A stretch of 64,000 bases of DNA, from the NCBI RefSeq assembly GCF_027366395.1, contig NZ_CP114771.1, forward strand, positions 5,084,001 through 5,148,000, read 5' to 3'. Of the stretch, positions 14,973 through 23,771 are shown in pieces. The notes under the pieces are model-generated. The model saw only the letters and a program-made list of their open reading frames with translations, was not told the origin of the DNA and searched no databases. The position numbers were made by a program, and so were the translations under genes. Each line of letters starts with the position of its first letter. Positions within the stretch are counted from its first letter, which is position 1. This DNA comes from Endozoicomonas sp. GU-1 (GTDB lineage Bacteria > Pseudomonadota > Gammaproteobacteria > Pseudomonadales > Endozoicomonadaceae).

Positions 14973-16418
14973 TTACTGCGTGGCCAGCAGCGTTTCTCTG
15001 TGCTTCTCAAGCCTGGCTATCATCAGTTCGGATTTTTTCCGGAAGTTAGCCATTTCGTTTTTGGCGATAGGGGCTGCATCCGGAAGCTTAACCGTCATCG
15101 GGTTTCTATGCACGCCATTCACACGAAACTCATAATGCAGGTGAGGCCCGGTGGCCCAGCCCGTTTTGCCCACATAGGCTATGGTCTGGCCCTGACGAAC
15201 TCTCTGGCCTTTTTTCAGACCGGCCAGTTTATTGGCATGGGCATACACCGTCACCACATTATTCGGGTGCTGAATAAATACCACATTGCCGAAACCATTC
15301 TGCCAGCCGGAGAACTGCACACGGCCATCGCCTGCGGCTTTAATCGGGGTATTCATCGGGGCGGCATAATCAACCCCCCGGTGAGGGCGTTTGGTCTTGA
15401 ACACCGGGTGCAGGCGGTTGGGGTTAAATCTTGAACTGATACGGGTAAAATCCACCGGAGTGCGGAGAAACGCCTTCTTCATGCTTTTTCCGTCCGGGGT
15501 GTAGTAGTTGGTATCGCCGTTGCTGTCGGTATAACGGATGGCGGTATAGGTTTCTCCCTGGTTGGTGAAGCTGGCTACCAGAATATTGCCATCGCCCAGT
15601 TTTTCTCCTTCCAGGTACTTCTCTTCATAGAGCAGATTAAAGCTGTCACCACTGCGGATATCCTGAACAAAATCGATATCCCAGCCAAAAATGCCGGCCA
15701 GCTCCATGGTCAGATTCTGGGAAAGCCCTGCTTTCTGGCTGGCAAGGAAGAGAGAACTTTCAATAATGCCGCTGGCATAGGTGGGGTGGATTTCCGGTGA
15801 CAGGGTTACCTGTTCTGCCCGGTAGCCATCGTCCTCCCTGTTAAAGAAGATGCTTTCCAGCCTGGACTTGACGTAGCGCAGCTGGGTCAGGGTTCCTTCC
15901 TGATTAATCCGGAACTCCAGGGATTCCCCCGGACGTATGCTGGCCAGTGTGTCGCCATATTTGGGGGTGTTGGCAACCTGGTAAACAACACTGGCATTTA
16001 ATCCCTGGCTATTAAACAACACCGATAAATTATCACCAGATTTAATGGTGACACTGTGCCATTTTCCCAGTTTTTGCTCCAGGTCGTAGGCGGCTTTTGC
16101 CAGAGCTTTGGCTTCTGCTTCCTGTTCTGCTTCTTTGGTGGCTGTTTCTGATTGATCAGCGTTCTGATTGCTGACAAATGGGGAAGATTCGGGAATTGTG
16201 GGGCTGCTGGTCAGCTCAGTGTTGGTTTCCTGAGGCTGGAATGCGTCAATGGACATCGGGATTTCATTGCGCCTGGCTTCTACGTCACCAGAAGGTAGAA
16301 GAGCCATCAATCCCATGACGCTGGCAGCGATGGTACTTGCCAGCAGCAAGTGTCGCCTGGGGAACTGTTTCAGGCGCTGGTTGATCCGTGTTGCGCCCCT
16401 CGGGATGGCTTTATTCAT
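14973..16418 (-). CDS. M23-family murein DD-endopeptidase (MepM-like)
   Basis: Periplasmic zinc metallopeptidase that cuts peptide cross-links in peptidoglycan. Residues about 24-44 form an N-terminal membrane anchor or uncleaved signal. A Ser/Thr/Glu-rich linker follows, then an OapA/LysM-like segment beginning WHSVTIKSGDNLS at about residue 120. The C-terminal LytM domain carries both metal motifs, HRGVDYAAP and HLHYEFRVNG. The 481-residue length and order match the MepM/YebA group. It is co-directional with anmK, 131 bp upstream, consistent with joint use in wall growth and recycling. The intervening stretch holds words like the dispersed CACAAAG repeat but not a clean copy. Confidence 0.93.
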   Translation of the reverse strand: MNKAIPRGATRINQRLKQFPRRHLLLASTIAASVMGLMALLPSGDVEARRNEIPMSIDAFQPQETNTELTSSPTIPESSPFVSNQNADQSETATKEAEQEAEAKALAKAAYDLEQKLGKWHSVTIKSGDNLSVLFNSQGLNASVVYQVANTPKYGDTLASIRPGESLEFRINQEGTLTQLRYVKSRLESIFFNREDDGYRAEQVTLSPEIHPTYASGIIESSLFLASQKAGLSQNLTMELAGIFGWDIDFVQDIRSGDSFNLLYEEKYLEGEKLGDGNILVASFTNQGETYTAIRYTDSNGDTNYYTPDGKSMKKAFLRTPVDFTRISSRFNPNRLHPVFKTKRPHRGVDYAAPMNTPIKAAGDGRVQFSGWQNGFGNVVFIQHPNNVVTVYAHANKLAGLKKGQRVRQGQTIAYVGKTGWATGPHLHYEFRVNGVHRNPMTVKLPDAAPIAKNEMANFRKKSELMIARLEKHRETLLATQ

Positions 16419-16593
16419 TAAGATTTTAACGCTGTCTTCAGTATGGTGATCAGTAAATTATAACGATAAAAAATACCGTAAGTCATATCCGTCAGAAATG
16501 GTACGTCAATACAAGGTTAATTATTCTGTTTTTTCATTATTGCCTTGTGGTTTGTCTTTCCAAGGGGGAATGAAAATGCAGGCTTGTTCATCG

Positions 16594-17619
16594 TTAGAGT
16601 TTATGCACTGAAACGGATGTTGGCATGCGACCGCCCGTGGGTGAGTTAATAGAAGAGTGGGGGGTAGTTTGTAATAAGGGTTGCTGGTCTGTCTGTGGGA
16701 AGGGTGCAGGGCAGGTGGCTGACTGCTGAGTAGTTTGAGCATTGGTCAGTGGCTCATGTAGTGAAGCGGTGTGCTGTTGGTTTTCGGGTTCAGGTTGCTG
16801 TTGGGAGACCTGGCTATTATGGCTTGTTTCTACTGCTGGCGATGATCGGGGGCTCTGGCTTGAGGTTACGGCGGTTGGCGGTAGTTTGACAGGGGGATGG
16901 CTGGCCGGGTTATCCAGAGGTCGGCTATCCGCTGCCGGATCAGGGGCCGGGGATTGCCTATCCGGATGGTCAGAAGGCAGAGTTGCAGCCGCCTGGAAGA
17001 GTGATTGAGGCGTTGGTGTATTGAGATTGATATAAGGTCCTGCCTTAAACAACCAGTGTGGTGTATGCAGAAGAATTGTACCCACTATACCCAGCACAGA
17101 TATGGAAAGGGTTACGGATATGACCATACCGGCAAGGTCCATCCAGGTGTATTCAGAATCCGGTGAAGTACCGGACTCCATAAAGTGCTTCCACTTATTG
17201 GCACCTTGCCTGACGTACTCTTCCACCGGGGGATTCTGGAGATAAGCCGCTTGCTGTGCTTTATCTCCAGGCTGTTTATCACCAGTGAGTTGTTGTTCAA
17301 TTCTGCTATTTTCTGCCACTGGTACCTTTTGAACCGTTCTGTCCCCCAGGTTCTCATGGGCATATTGCAGCAGCCCGGTAAAACCACCCAAACAAACACT
17401 GGACAGGACGGCCACTTTTCTGCAGGCAAAATTCAGACACTCGGCGGCTGTTGACAGGGACCGCATGACCACCCAGGCAGCATCACCTGCGGAAAAATTT
17501 GAACCCGTCTGGCCGGATTTGTACGAAGATTCTTTTTCCTGGGAGGCTGCGGATGTTGCCGGTAGCGCAGCAGAGTAGGTTGAAGCTGTTGGTGTCGACA
17601 GTGGTTGTGGCAAATCCAA
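16594..17619 (-). CDS. Hypothetical membrane protein with Pro/Gln/Ser-rich tail
   Basis: A 341-residue protein that was not recognised. The TTG start at 17619 is chosen because GGGAGG lies 8 bases upstream and the frame closes with a TAG just before it; the protein would begin MDLPQPLS. It has a weak hydrophobic stretch at about residues 69-88, a clear transmembrane segment at about 159-186 (MVISVTLSISVLGIVGTILL), and a low-complexity C-terminal tail from 200 onward rich in Pro, Ser and Gln (QSPRSSPAVETS). A second frame from 17735 overlaps its 5' end but has no family support. It lies between the M23 gene and tyrS, where it interrupts an otherwise conserved order, so it may be an insertion in this lineage. 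Confidence 0.6.
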   Translation of the reverse strand: MDLPQPLSTPTASTYSAALPATSAASQEKESSYKSGQTGSNFSAGDAAWVVMRSLSTAAECLNFACRKVAVLSSVCLGGFTGLLQYAHENLGDRTVQKVPVAENSRIEQQLTGDKQPGDKAQQAAYLQNPPVEEYVRQGANKWKHFMESGTSPDSEYTWMDLAGMVISVTLSISVLGIVGTILLHTPHWLFKAGPYINLNTPTPQSLFQAAATLPSDHPDRQSPAPDPAADSRPLDNPASHPPVKLPPTAVTSSQSPRSSPAVETSHNSQVSQQQPEPENQQHTASLHEPLTNAQTTQQSATCPAPFPQTDQQPLLQTTPHSSINSPTGGRMPTSVSVHKL

Positions 17620-18012
17620 AGACTTTTCCTCCCGCTATGGTGGTGCCGGTAGTGTGGAGACTTGGCCGAAATACCTAACAGTGCCCGATTGGACAGATTC
17701 GTTACGGGGCATGAATCAGCCAATGTATCAGACATTTCGCAGGCACTCTGGATTGATTCGACAGTTAGGAATTAACGTAAGTTCCAGTCTGATCAAGTAA
17801 AGGCCTGGTAAGAAAAATAGACTGAAATTTACCTTATTTAGAGGTCAGGCATTTGTTCCGGCACCGTTTTGTTGTATTTTGGGCGGCTTGATTTTTTATT
17901 GATTGTTTCCTGTCCACCGGAGCAGGGAGTTGTTGCTTGATTTGATGTCAGAGCCCCTGGCATCCACCGCAGTAATCCGGTTGAATCATCGAATCGTCGC
18001 AGGAAAAGGCAA
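17620..18012. other. Intergenic region between the Pro/Gln-rich protein and tyrS
   Basis: This gap of about 390 bases should hold divergent promoters for the TTG-started gene and tyrS. The tyrS side has AGGAAAAGGC directly before its ATG. A minus-strand frame from 17735 enters it but looks non-coding in composition. No tRNA-Tyr-sensing leader or other RNA element was recognised. Confidence 0.5.
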
Positions 18013-19320
18013 ATGTCCGATAGTCAAAACCCGTTGCTGAAAGATCTTCAGGCCCGCCAGCTGATCGCGCAGACTACCGCTGTTGAGGAACTGGACACTC
18101 ATCTGAGCGAACAGCCCCGGGTGCTCTATTGTGGTTTCGATCCTACGGCTGACAGTCTCCATCTTGGTCATCTGGTACCATTGCTGGTGCTCAAGCGTTT
18201 CCAGCAGGCGGGTCATAAACCCATTGCCCTGGTAGGTGGGGCCACCGGCCTGATTGGTGACCCAAGCTTCAAGGCGGCTGAACGTCAACTGAATACCCCG
18301 GATGTGGTGGCGGGCTGGGTTGAGAAAATCAAGGGGCAGGTAAGTCAGTTTATCGACTTCGATTGCGGAGAAAACTCCGCCGTTGTGGCCAATAATCTGG
18401 ATTGGACCGGTGACCTCAATGTTCTGGACTTCCTGAGAGATATCGGCAAACACTTTGCGGTGAATGCCATGATCAACAAGGAGTCGGTACAGCAACGGCT
18501 GAACCGGGAAGGCTCCGGTATCTCCTTTACCGAGTTTTCCTATGCCCTGTTGCAGGGCATGGACTTTGCCGAGCTGAACCGCCGTTATGACTGTACTCTG
18601 CAGATTGGTGGCAGTGACCAGTGGGGTAATATTGTTGGCGGTATTGACCTGGCCCGTCGTCAGAATAAGGCCCGTGCCTTTGGGTTAACCGTACCATTGA
18701 TTACCAAGTCCGATGGCACCAAGTTTGGTAAAACAGAAGGCGGTGCGGTCTGGCTGGACTCCAGAAAGACCTCCCAATATGCCTTTTACCAGTTCTGGAT
18801 GAACACCGCTGATGCCGATGTGTATCGTTTCCTGAAGTTCTTCACCTTCCTGAGCATGGAAGAGATTGAGGCCATTGAGCAAGCGGATGCTGAGCGTCAG
18901 GGCAGGCCGGAAGCCCAGAGAATTCTTGCCCGTGAAGCTACCCGCCTGGTGCATGGTGAGGAAGGTCTCAAGGCGGCGGAGCGCATCACCGAAGCACTGT
19001 TTTCCGGGGACATTACCCAGCTGTCAGAAACCGATATGGAGCAGCTGAAGCAGGATGGCCTGCCCAGTGCCACCATCGAGCACAGCGGGCTGGAAGGTCA
19101 GGCTATGACGCAGCTGTTTGCAGAAGTCGGCATGGTGAAATCAGGCAAGCAGGTTAAAGATGCGCTGGCTAATAACGCGGTGTTCTTTAATGGTGTCGCC
19201 CGTGGCTCGGCAGATAATATGAACCTGCCAGAATGCTTTGCAGCCCAGGGTGCCATGTATGATCGGTTCTTCCTGGTGAAACTGGGTAAGAAAAATCACT
19301 TTCTGTTTGAAGTGGTTTGA
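18013..19320 (+). CDS. tyrS: Tyrosyl-tRNA synthetase
   Basis: Class I aminoacyl-tRNA synthetase that charges tRNA-Tyr. The 435-residue product has the HIGH-type motif HLGHL at residues 50-54 after [11 protein letters not shown], the tyrosine pocket [11 protein letters not shown], the [11 protein letters not shown] segment and the KMSKS equivalent KFGKT. The C terminus is an S4-like RNA-binding domain ([18 protein letters not shown]). It belongs to the TyrS1 form common in enterics. The ATG follows a purine-rich AGGAAAAGGC. A hairpin follows the stop, so it is probably monocistronic. Confidence 0.97.
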   Translation: MSDSQNPLLKDLQARQLIAQTTAVEELDTHLSEQPRVLYCGFDPTADSLHLGHLVPLLVLKRFQQAGHKPIALVGGATGLIGDPSFKAAERQLNTPDVVAGWVEKIKGQVSQFIDFDCGENSAVVANNLDWTGDLNVLDFLRDIGKHFAVNAMINKESVQQRLNREGSGISFTEFSYALLQGMDFAELNRRYDCTLQIGGSDQWGNIVGGIDLARRQNKARAFGLTVPLITKSDGTKFGKTEGGAVWLDSRKTSQYAFYQFWMNTADADVYRFLKFFTFLSMEEIEAIEQADAERQGRPEAQRILAREATRLVHGEEGLKAAERITEALFSGDITQLSETDMEQLKQDGLPSATIEHSGLEGQAMTQLFAEVGMVKSGKQVKDALANNAVFFNGVARGSADNMNLPECFAAQGAMYDRFFLVKLGKKNHFLFEVV

Positions 19321-19328
19321 TTGAATCG

Positions 19329-19362
19329 CGCTCTTTGCTCTTTATTAAGAGAAGAGCGTTTC
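19329..19362 (+). terminator. Probable intrinsic terminator after tyrS
   Basis: The stem CGCTCTT/AAGAGCG encloses a second CTCTT/AAGAG stem with a TATT loop, and TTTC follows. It starts 8 bases after the tyrS stop codon. The pairing is directly visible; the U-tract is short. Confidence 0.65.
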
Positions 19363-19457
19363 ATTAAAAGCGTGTTCTTAACAGCTCATGGTCATCGGGC
19401 CGCCTTATCCCGGTGACTGTTTTATAAAGCTGGCCATTTGGTTTAAGAGGGCCAGCT

Positions 19458-20036
19458 TCAGTGCCTCCTTTCTTTGAACTTGACACACCGATAACGAAAG
19501 CACTCCATATCATCAGGCCACAACCCCGGCGTCATACCGGCTTTGCTTTTCAAATGGGCCAGAAACTGCCAGGGGTCAGGCAGCTGTTGCCACACCTGCG
19601 GTAAGAAGGTTGCGCTGTATTGAGGGTTGCGAATCAATAATCCGTCGATACCGGGATTCAGCTGCTGCAAAAGGTCTTTCTCATCAGCAATGTCCATGCG
19701 TTCCTGAGGGGTCAGTACGGAAACTTCAATGTTGATATCGGTCAGCTCACTTTCCGTCACCGGGGGAAACCGTGGGTCCCGGAATGCGCTGGCGAAGGCG
19801 TTGTGGATCACATCATCCAACAGTGTCCGGTAAGCCTGGGTTGAACCAATACAGCCCCGCAGTTCCTCGCGCTTTTGCAGTGTTACAAAGCTGGCGGCCT
19901 GTTGCAGAAAGAAATCTGCCAGGTCTTCTTCCGGTAATGGTTTCGGTGGCAGGCTCCGGGTACAGCCATCACTGATGGTCTTGCGGGCAAGGCGCAATAA
20001 TTCTCTTTTCTGGCTTTCTGTAGGGGCAATTTGCAC
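19458..20036 (-). CDS. amrA: AMMECR1-domain protein (AmmeMemoRadiSam system protein A)
   Basis: A 192-residue protein of the AMMECR1 family, found from archaea to humans, whose biochemical role remains unsettled. The signature LRGCIGS is intact, followed by the FASAFRDPRFPPVTESEL block and the IEVSVLTP strand. The C terminus has FLPQVWQQLPDPWQFLAHL, also typical. The GTG start at 20036 has only a weak ribosome-binding site. It is transcribed after the Memo gene on the same strand, 161 bp downstream. In bacteria these two genes occur with a radical-SAM gene, and that gene follows here on the opposite strand. Confidence 0.93.
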   Translation of the reverse strand: MQIAPTESQKRELLRLARKTISDGCTRSLPPKPLPEEDLADFFLQQAASFVTLQKREELRGCIGSTQAYRTLLDDVIHNAFASAFRDPRFPPVTESELTDINIEVSVLTPQERMDIADEKDLLQQLNPGIDGLLIRNPQYSATFLPQVWQQLPDPWQFLAHLKSKAGMTPGLWPDDMECFRYRCVKFKERRH

Positions 20037-20197
20037 AGTAAAAATTCCCGTTTTCCTTCATTAGAGGCATTGATAGCCTCCTTCTGATTTTTATCGCCAC
20101 TCAACGGGACCACTGAATAACGGCTTCATGTTATCTGACAGCAGTTGAGCATCTGGTTTGTGGATGTGTGCAGGGCGGATTCTGCAGGATAATCGCT

Positions 20198-20977
20198 CTA
20201 TTGAATAACAAAGGCTCCATAGCCCACTACCCTGCTTTTATCGCCAGCGGTATCTCCGGAGTTACGTACATCAAGCGTAATAACATCCATTCCCCGATGC
20301 TGGGCAACCTTCAACATGCCATTAAGAGGATAGCAGCCACAGGCCTGTCCACCGGTTAAATTACAACTGAGCTGTTCAATGGCCTTAACCGTCTGGTTAT
20401 CCCGGTAACAGGCCTCTTCATAGGTGTGGTAATGACTGAGGTCGGAGCTGATAATCATCAGGGTCTCTTCTTCTCCCCAGAGGTGTTCGATCACCTCAGC
20501 GACCGCTATAGGGCTGGTGTCGCCAACAACGATTGGAATCAGTTTGAAGTCATCCAGACATTCCTGCAAAAACGGGCACTGGACCTCAAGACTGTGCTCG
20601 TGGGTATGGGCTTCATCAATGGTCTCTACCTGGCTGAACTGTTTCAGCTCCTCCATGGCTTCAATATCCAGCGGAATATTACCAAGCGGTGTAGCAAAGG
20701 CTTCACAGTCCGGCAGGGCCATACCCAGCAGCGGAACTCTGTGACTGGGGCCGAGCAGGGCAACCCGGCGAATATTCTGGCGCATTGAATTCAACAGGCG
20801 GTAGGCACTGGCCGCAACCGGGCCGGAATAGATAAAGCCGGCATGGGGAACAACCAACACTTTCGGAGAGAAATCCCTGGGGTGGGCATCGCTAAGCATC
20901 TCTTTGACCGTGTTGGCCAGGGCTTTGGGTGAGTCTGGGTAAAAGGTTCCGGCTACAGCGGGTTGGCGAATAATCAT
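20198..20977 (-). CDS. amrB: Memo-like protein (AmmeMemoRadiSam system protein B)
   Basis: A 259-residue protein of the Memo/LigB-dioxygenase-like fold. Visible family elements are RQPAVAGTFYPD at the N terminus, VVPHAGFIYSGPVAASAY, the GPSHRVPL loop, THEHSLEVQCPFLQ and SSDLSHYHTYEEA. The conserved histidines and cysteine of the presumed metal site (PHAG, GPSH, EHSLEVQ, SDLSH) are present. The ATG at 20977 is preceded by GGGAGAA; a longer frame to 21016 adds 13 residues without support. Memo has been linked to redox or metal chemistry in animals, but its bacterial substrate is unknown. The start region faces the radical-SAM gene, leaving about 210 bp for divergent promoters. Confidence 0.93.
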   Translation of the reverse strand: MIIRQPAVAGTFYPDSPKALANTVKEMLSDAHPRDFSPKVLVVPHAGFIYSGPVAASAYRLLNSMRQNIRRVALLGPSHRVPLLGMALPDCEAFATPLGNIPLDIEAMEELKQFSQVETIDEAHTHEHSLEVQCPFLQECLDDFKLIPIVVGDTSPIAVAEVIEHLWGEEETLMIISSDLSHYHTYEEACYRDNQTVKAIEQLSCNLTGGQACGCYPLNGMLKVAQHRGMDVITLDVRNSGDTAGDKSRVVGYGAFVIQ

Positions 20978-21190
20978 TATGGGTTCTCCCCCGGGAGTGG
21001 CTGAGCCTACCGGCACATTTCAAGCGAAATAAACCACTCTCTTTATCTGCATCGCTCAAATAATGTCGGCAGAGCCTATAATTATAGCCTTGGTTAAGGC
21101 CTGTTGACGTTTCGTTGCGTGCTCAGCGTATCAGGGCCCTACTATCATCAGGATGACAATCAGGCAGTGAACCTGGTCTGGAGATGGAAC

Positions 21191-22292
21191 ATGCTCAGGG
21201 AAAAAACAGCGTCCGGAAATGTGTCAACAAACTATTGGCATGCACTTGAGGATGGGCGAATCCAATGTGATCTTTGCCCGAGGGCCTGCAAACTTCGTGA
21301 AGGGCAGCAGGGGCTCTGTTTTGTCCGTGCCTGCGAACGTGGTCAGATTGTGCTTACCAGCTATGGCCGCTCCTCCGGTTTTTGTATTGACCCGATTGAG
21401 AAAAAACCGTTGAACCACTTCCTTCCGGGAACCCCAGTTCTGTCATTCGGTACAGCGGGCTGTAATCTTGCCTGCAAATTCTGTCAGAACTGGGATATGA
21501 GCAAATCCCGTGAGATGGACACCCTGGCCGACCAGGCATCGCCCGAGGAACTGGCGGATACGGCTGAACAACTGGGCTGTCGATCGCTGGCGTTTACTTA
21601 TAATGATCCGGTGATTTTCCTGGAATATGCCATTGATGTTGCCCAGGCGGCTCATGAAAGAAATTTGCAGTCGGTGGCGGTGTCTGCCGGTTATATCTGT
21701 GATGCGCCCCGCGTTGAGTTTTTCCGCTATATGGACGCAGCCAATATTGACTTGAAAGCGTTCAGTGAAAATTTTTATCGAAAGATCTGTGGTGGCGCTT
21801 TGCAACCGGTCCTTGAAACACTGGAATATCTGAAACATGAAACCTCTGTCTGGTTTGAGATCACCACATTGCTGATTCCCGGTGAAAATGATTCCGAGCA
21901 TGAACTGAACGACATGTGTCAATGGATTGTTGAACACCTGGGCGTGGACATTCCTATTCACTTCACCGCATTTCATCCCGACTGGAAAATGCGGGAGCAT
22001 CCCCCATACACCTGCCACTACGCTGACCATGGCCCGACAAATAGCGCTGAATCATGGTATTCGCTACGCCTACACTGGCAATATCCATGATTCTGACGGT
22101 GGCAGTACCCGCTGTCATCAATGCCATAGTCTGCTTATTGAGCGTGACTGGTATGTGCTGGGGGAATGGGGAGTCGATGCGTCTGACGGCAAGGGGGTCT
22201 GCCAGCAGTGTGGGACACCGGTTGCCGGTGTGTTTGAACAGCAGCCTGGCGTCTGGGGCAGTCGTCGGGTGCCGGTGAAAATTGTGGCTTGA
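21191..22292 (+). pseudogene. amrS: AmmeMemoRadiSam radical-SAM enzyme, interrupted by one frameshift
   Basis: Radical-SAM protein of the pyruvate-formate-lyase-activating type. It starts MLREKTASGN at an ATG with GGAG upstream. An N-terminal cysteine set (CDLCPRACKLREGQQGLC) precedes the [4Fe-4S] radical-SAM motif in GCNLACKFCQNWDMS. At the C5 run 22001-22005 the frame shifts: upstream it reads DWKMREHPP, and downstream the protein continues in another frame as TPATTLTMARQIALNHG, YAYTGNIHDSDG and a CxxC pair ending VPVKIVA. Removing one C restores a protein of about 366 residues. The SAM-cluster core is intact, so the truncated product of about 300 residues might keep partial activity. Sequencing error is a live alternative. 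Confidence 0.85.
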
Positions 22293-22337
22293 GTTCTGGT
22301 GCGTTGCCAAGTTACATTCACTGAATAATCCGTCATT

Positions 22338-22405
22338 TATCCGTACAACTTGCTTATAGGAGCGTTCAGGTCTAAGCTTTTCCTATGCGGAAGATATCCG
22401 TACAA
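22338..22405. promoter_or_regulatory. Direct repeats upstream of the toxin-antitoxin pair
   Basis: Two identical 11-bp words, TATCCGTACAA, lie at 22338-22348 and 22395-22405, 57 bp apart and just upstream of the antitoxin start (ATG 22420, with GGAGG 8 bases before it). RHH antitoxins usually autoregulate through such half-sites. The repeats are seen directly; their use as operators is inferred. Confidence 0.5.
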
Positions 22406-22419
22406 ATGGAGGGTGAAAT

Positions 22420-22689
22420 ATGGCTAATGCACGCCTGGACCTGAGACTTGATGAGGAAATCAAGGCTAAGGCAGAGAAGGCTTCAGCTCTACTGGGACTG
22501 AAAAGCTTGACCGAATACGTGGTCAGGCTTATGGATGAAGACGCTACACAGGTTATTTCTGAATATGAAAAGATGACAGTTGAAAACGATGTCTTTGATC
22601 GCTTTACAGAAGCCTGCGAAAAGGCAAAGGCACCAAATAAGGCTTTGCTGGCTGCCCTGACATTTACCGAAGAGAAAAGTGTCAAGTGA
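22420..22689 (+). CDS. DUF1778 (TacA-like) ribbon-helix-helix antitoxin
   Basis: An 89-residue antitoxin. The N-terminal half (ARLDLRLDEEIKAKAEKAS, then GLKSLTEYVVRLM) is a ribbon-helix-helix DNA-binding domain of the DUF1778 family. The C-terminal half, ending DRFTEACEKAKAPNKALL, matches the flexible toxin-wrapping tail. Its stop codon overlaps the toxin start by 4 bp, typical of a translationally coupled type II module. The complex probably represses its own promoter through the direct repeats upstream. Confidence 0.9.
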   Translation: MANARLDLRLDEEIKAKAEKASALLGLKSLTEYVVRLMDEDATQVISEYEKMTVENDVFDRFTEACEKAKAPNKALLAALTFTEEKSVK

Positions 22690-23219
22690 GCTGGTCAAAG
22701 GAGTTTGTGGAACTCGATAAAGGTATCCACGATAGGGCATCATTTGATTGTGGTGAAACGGAACTTAATTTGTTCATCCAGACTCAAGCCTCAAAACATA
22801 TGCAGGCAGGTATCAGTCGTACAATGGTTCTGCCTGCATCAAACCCTTTTCCAAATCAAAAAATTCCAATTTGTGCATTTTACAGCATTACGCCAGGCTC
22901 AATCTGTCGAGACACTTTACCTGAAGCTCTGGTAAAGAAGCTGCCACGGTATCCTGTTCCTGTATTTTTGATCGCACAGCTTGCGGTTCATCGAGAATTT
23001 CAGGGCGAGGGGTTAGGAAAAATCTGCCTGGTAAATGCCTTGAAATACCTGTGGGAAATAAACGCTCATATGCGTGCATACGCCATTATTGTTGATTGTT
23101 TAACCGATGCCGCAGAGCAGTTTTATGCAAAATATGGATTTGAAGTTCTGTGTGAACATAATGGTAAAGTTCGCATGTTTCTGCCCATGAAAACAGTAGC
23201 CCGGCTTTTTAGTTCGTAG
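22686..23219 (+). CDS. GNAT-family toxin (TacT-like)
   Basis: A 177-residue GNAT acetyltransferase paired with a DUF1778 antitoxin. Toxins of this class acetylate charged tRNAs and stop translation. The FDCGETELNLFIQTQA opening, the acetyl-CoA loop REFQGEGLGKIC and the C-terminal AEQFYAKYGFEVL, with the likely catalytic tyrosine, match TacT relatives. The GTG start overlaps the antitoxin stop, which fixes the frame. Which tRNA it modifies cannot be read from sequence. Confidence 0.9.
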   Translation: MSWSKEFVELDKGIHDRASFDCGETELNLFIQTQASKHMQAGISRTMVLPASNPFPNQKIPICAFYSITPGSICRDTLPEALVKKLPRYPVPVFLIAQLAVHREFQGEGLGKICLVNALKYLWEINAHMRAYAIIVDCLTDAAEQFYAKYGFEVLCEHNGKVRMFLPMKTVARLFSS

Positions 23220-23244
23220 CCAATAACAGGACTTATTACTTATC

Positions 23245-23685
23245 GTGTCAGATATGGTTAACCGGATCGAAACCAGGGACATCACTGCCAGCAACAAGTG
23301 TGATCAGTGTACTGCCCTTTGTTGCTCTTACATTACCCAGGAACTGGACACTCCCCGCAGTATGCACGCGTTTGATGTGTTGCTCTGGCAGGTGGCCCAT
23401 ATGGGCGTGCATATTTTCAAGGATGGCAATGGCTGGTACCTGCTCTGTCAGACCCGGTGTGAATTCCTGTTGCCGGATAATCGCTGTGGCATCTATGAAC
23501 GACGCCCCATTATCTGCCGGGAACACAGCAACGAAGCCTGTGAGAGGGACGCTCCCATTAATGATGGCTGCGAGCTCTATTTTCAGACCTACGACGAACT
23601 GGATGCCTATTGTCGTACACGTTTCAAAAACTGGGACAGGCGGCTGGAGAAGTTTGAAGTCGAGCGGGCAAAACGACAGAAGTAA
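23245..23685 (+). CDS. YkgJ-family cysteine-cluster protein
   Basis: A 146-residue protein of the YkgJ/UPF0153 family, thought to bind zinc or an Fe-S cluster. The conserved cysteines are visible as CDQCTALCC near the N terminus and CEFLLPDNRCGIYERRPIIC with a following EH in the middle. The start is the GTG at 23245, or the ATG three codons later. Its function is not established. It follows the toxin gene by 25 bp but is not a usual part of such modules, so co-transcription is probably incidental. Confidence 0.85.
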   Translation: MSDMVNRIETRDITASNKCDQCTALCCSYITQELDTPRSMHAFDVLLWQVAHMGVHIFKDGNGWYLLCQTRCEFLLPDNRCGIYERRPIICREHSNEACERDAPINDGCELYFQTYDELDAYCRTRFKNWDRRLEKFEVERAKRQK

Positions 23686-23771
23686 ACCATTTTGCCCTGG
23701 CTGAGTTTGCACAAGAGACGGATGAAAAATCGTTTTTTGGAACCACAGAGGGCACTACGTAATTGAATAAA

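Noticed and set aside
17433-17735. Minus-strand 100-residue frame overlapping the Pro/Gln-rich protein gene
   Set aside because: Its composition (many His, Arg, Pro) looks non-coding, and the overlapping frame with a strong GGGAGG before TTG is better supported.
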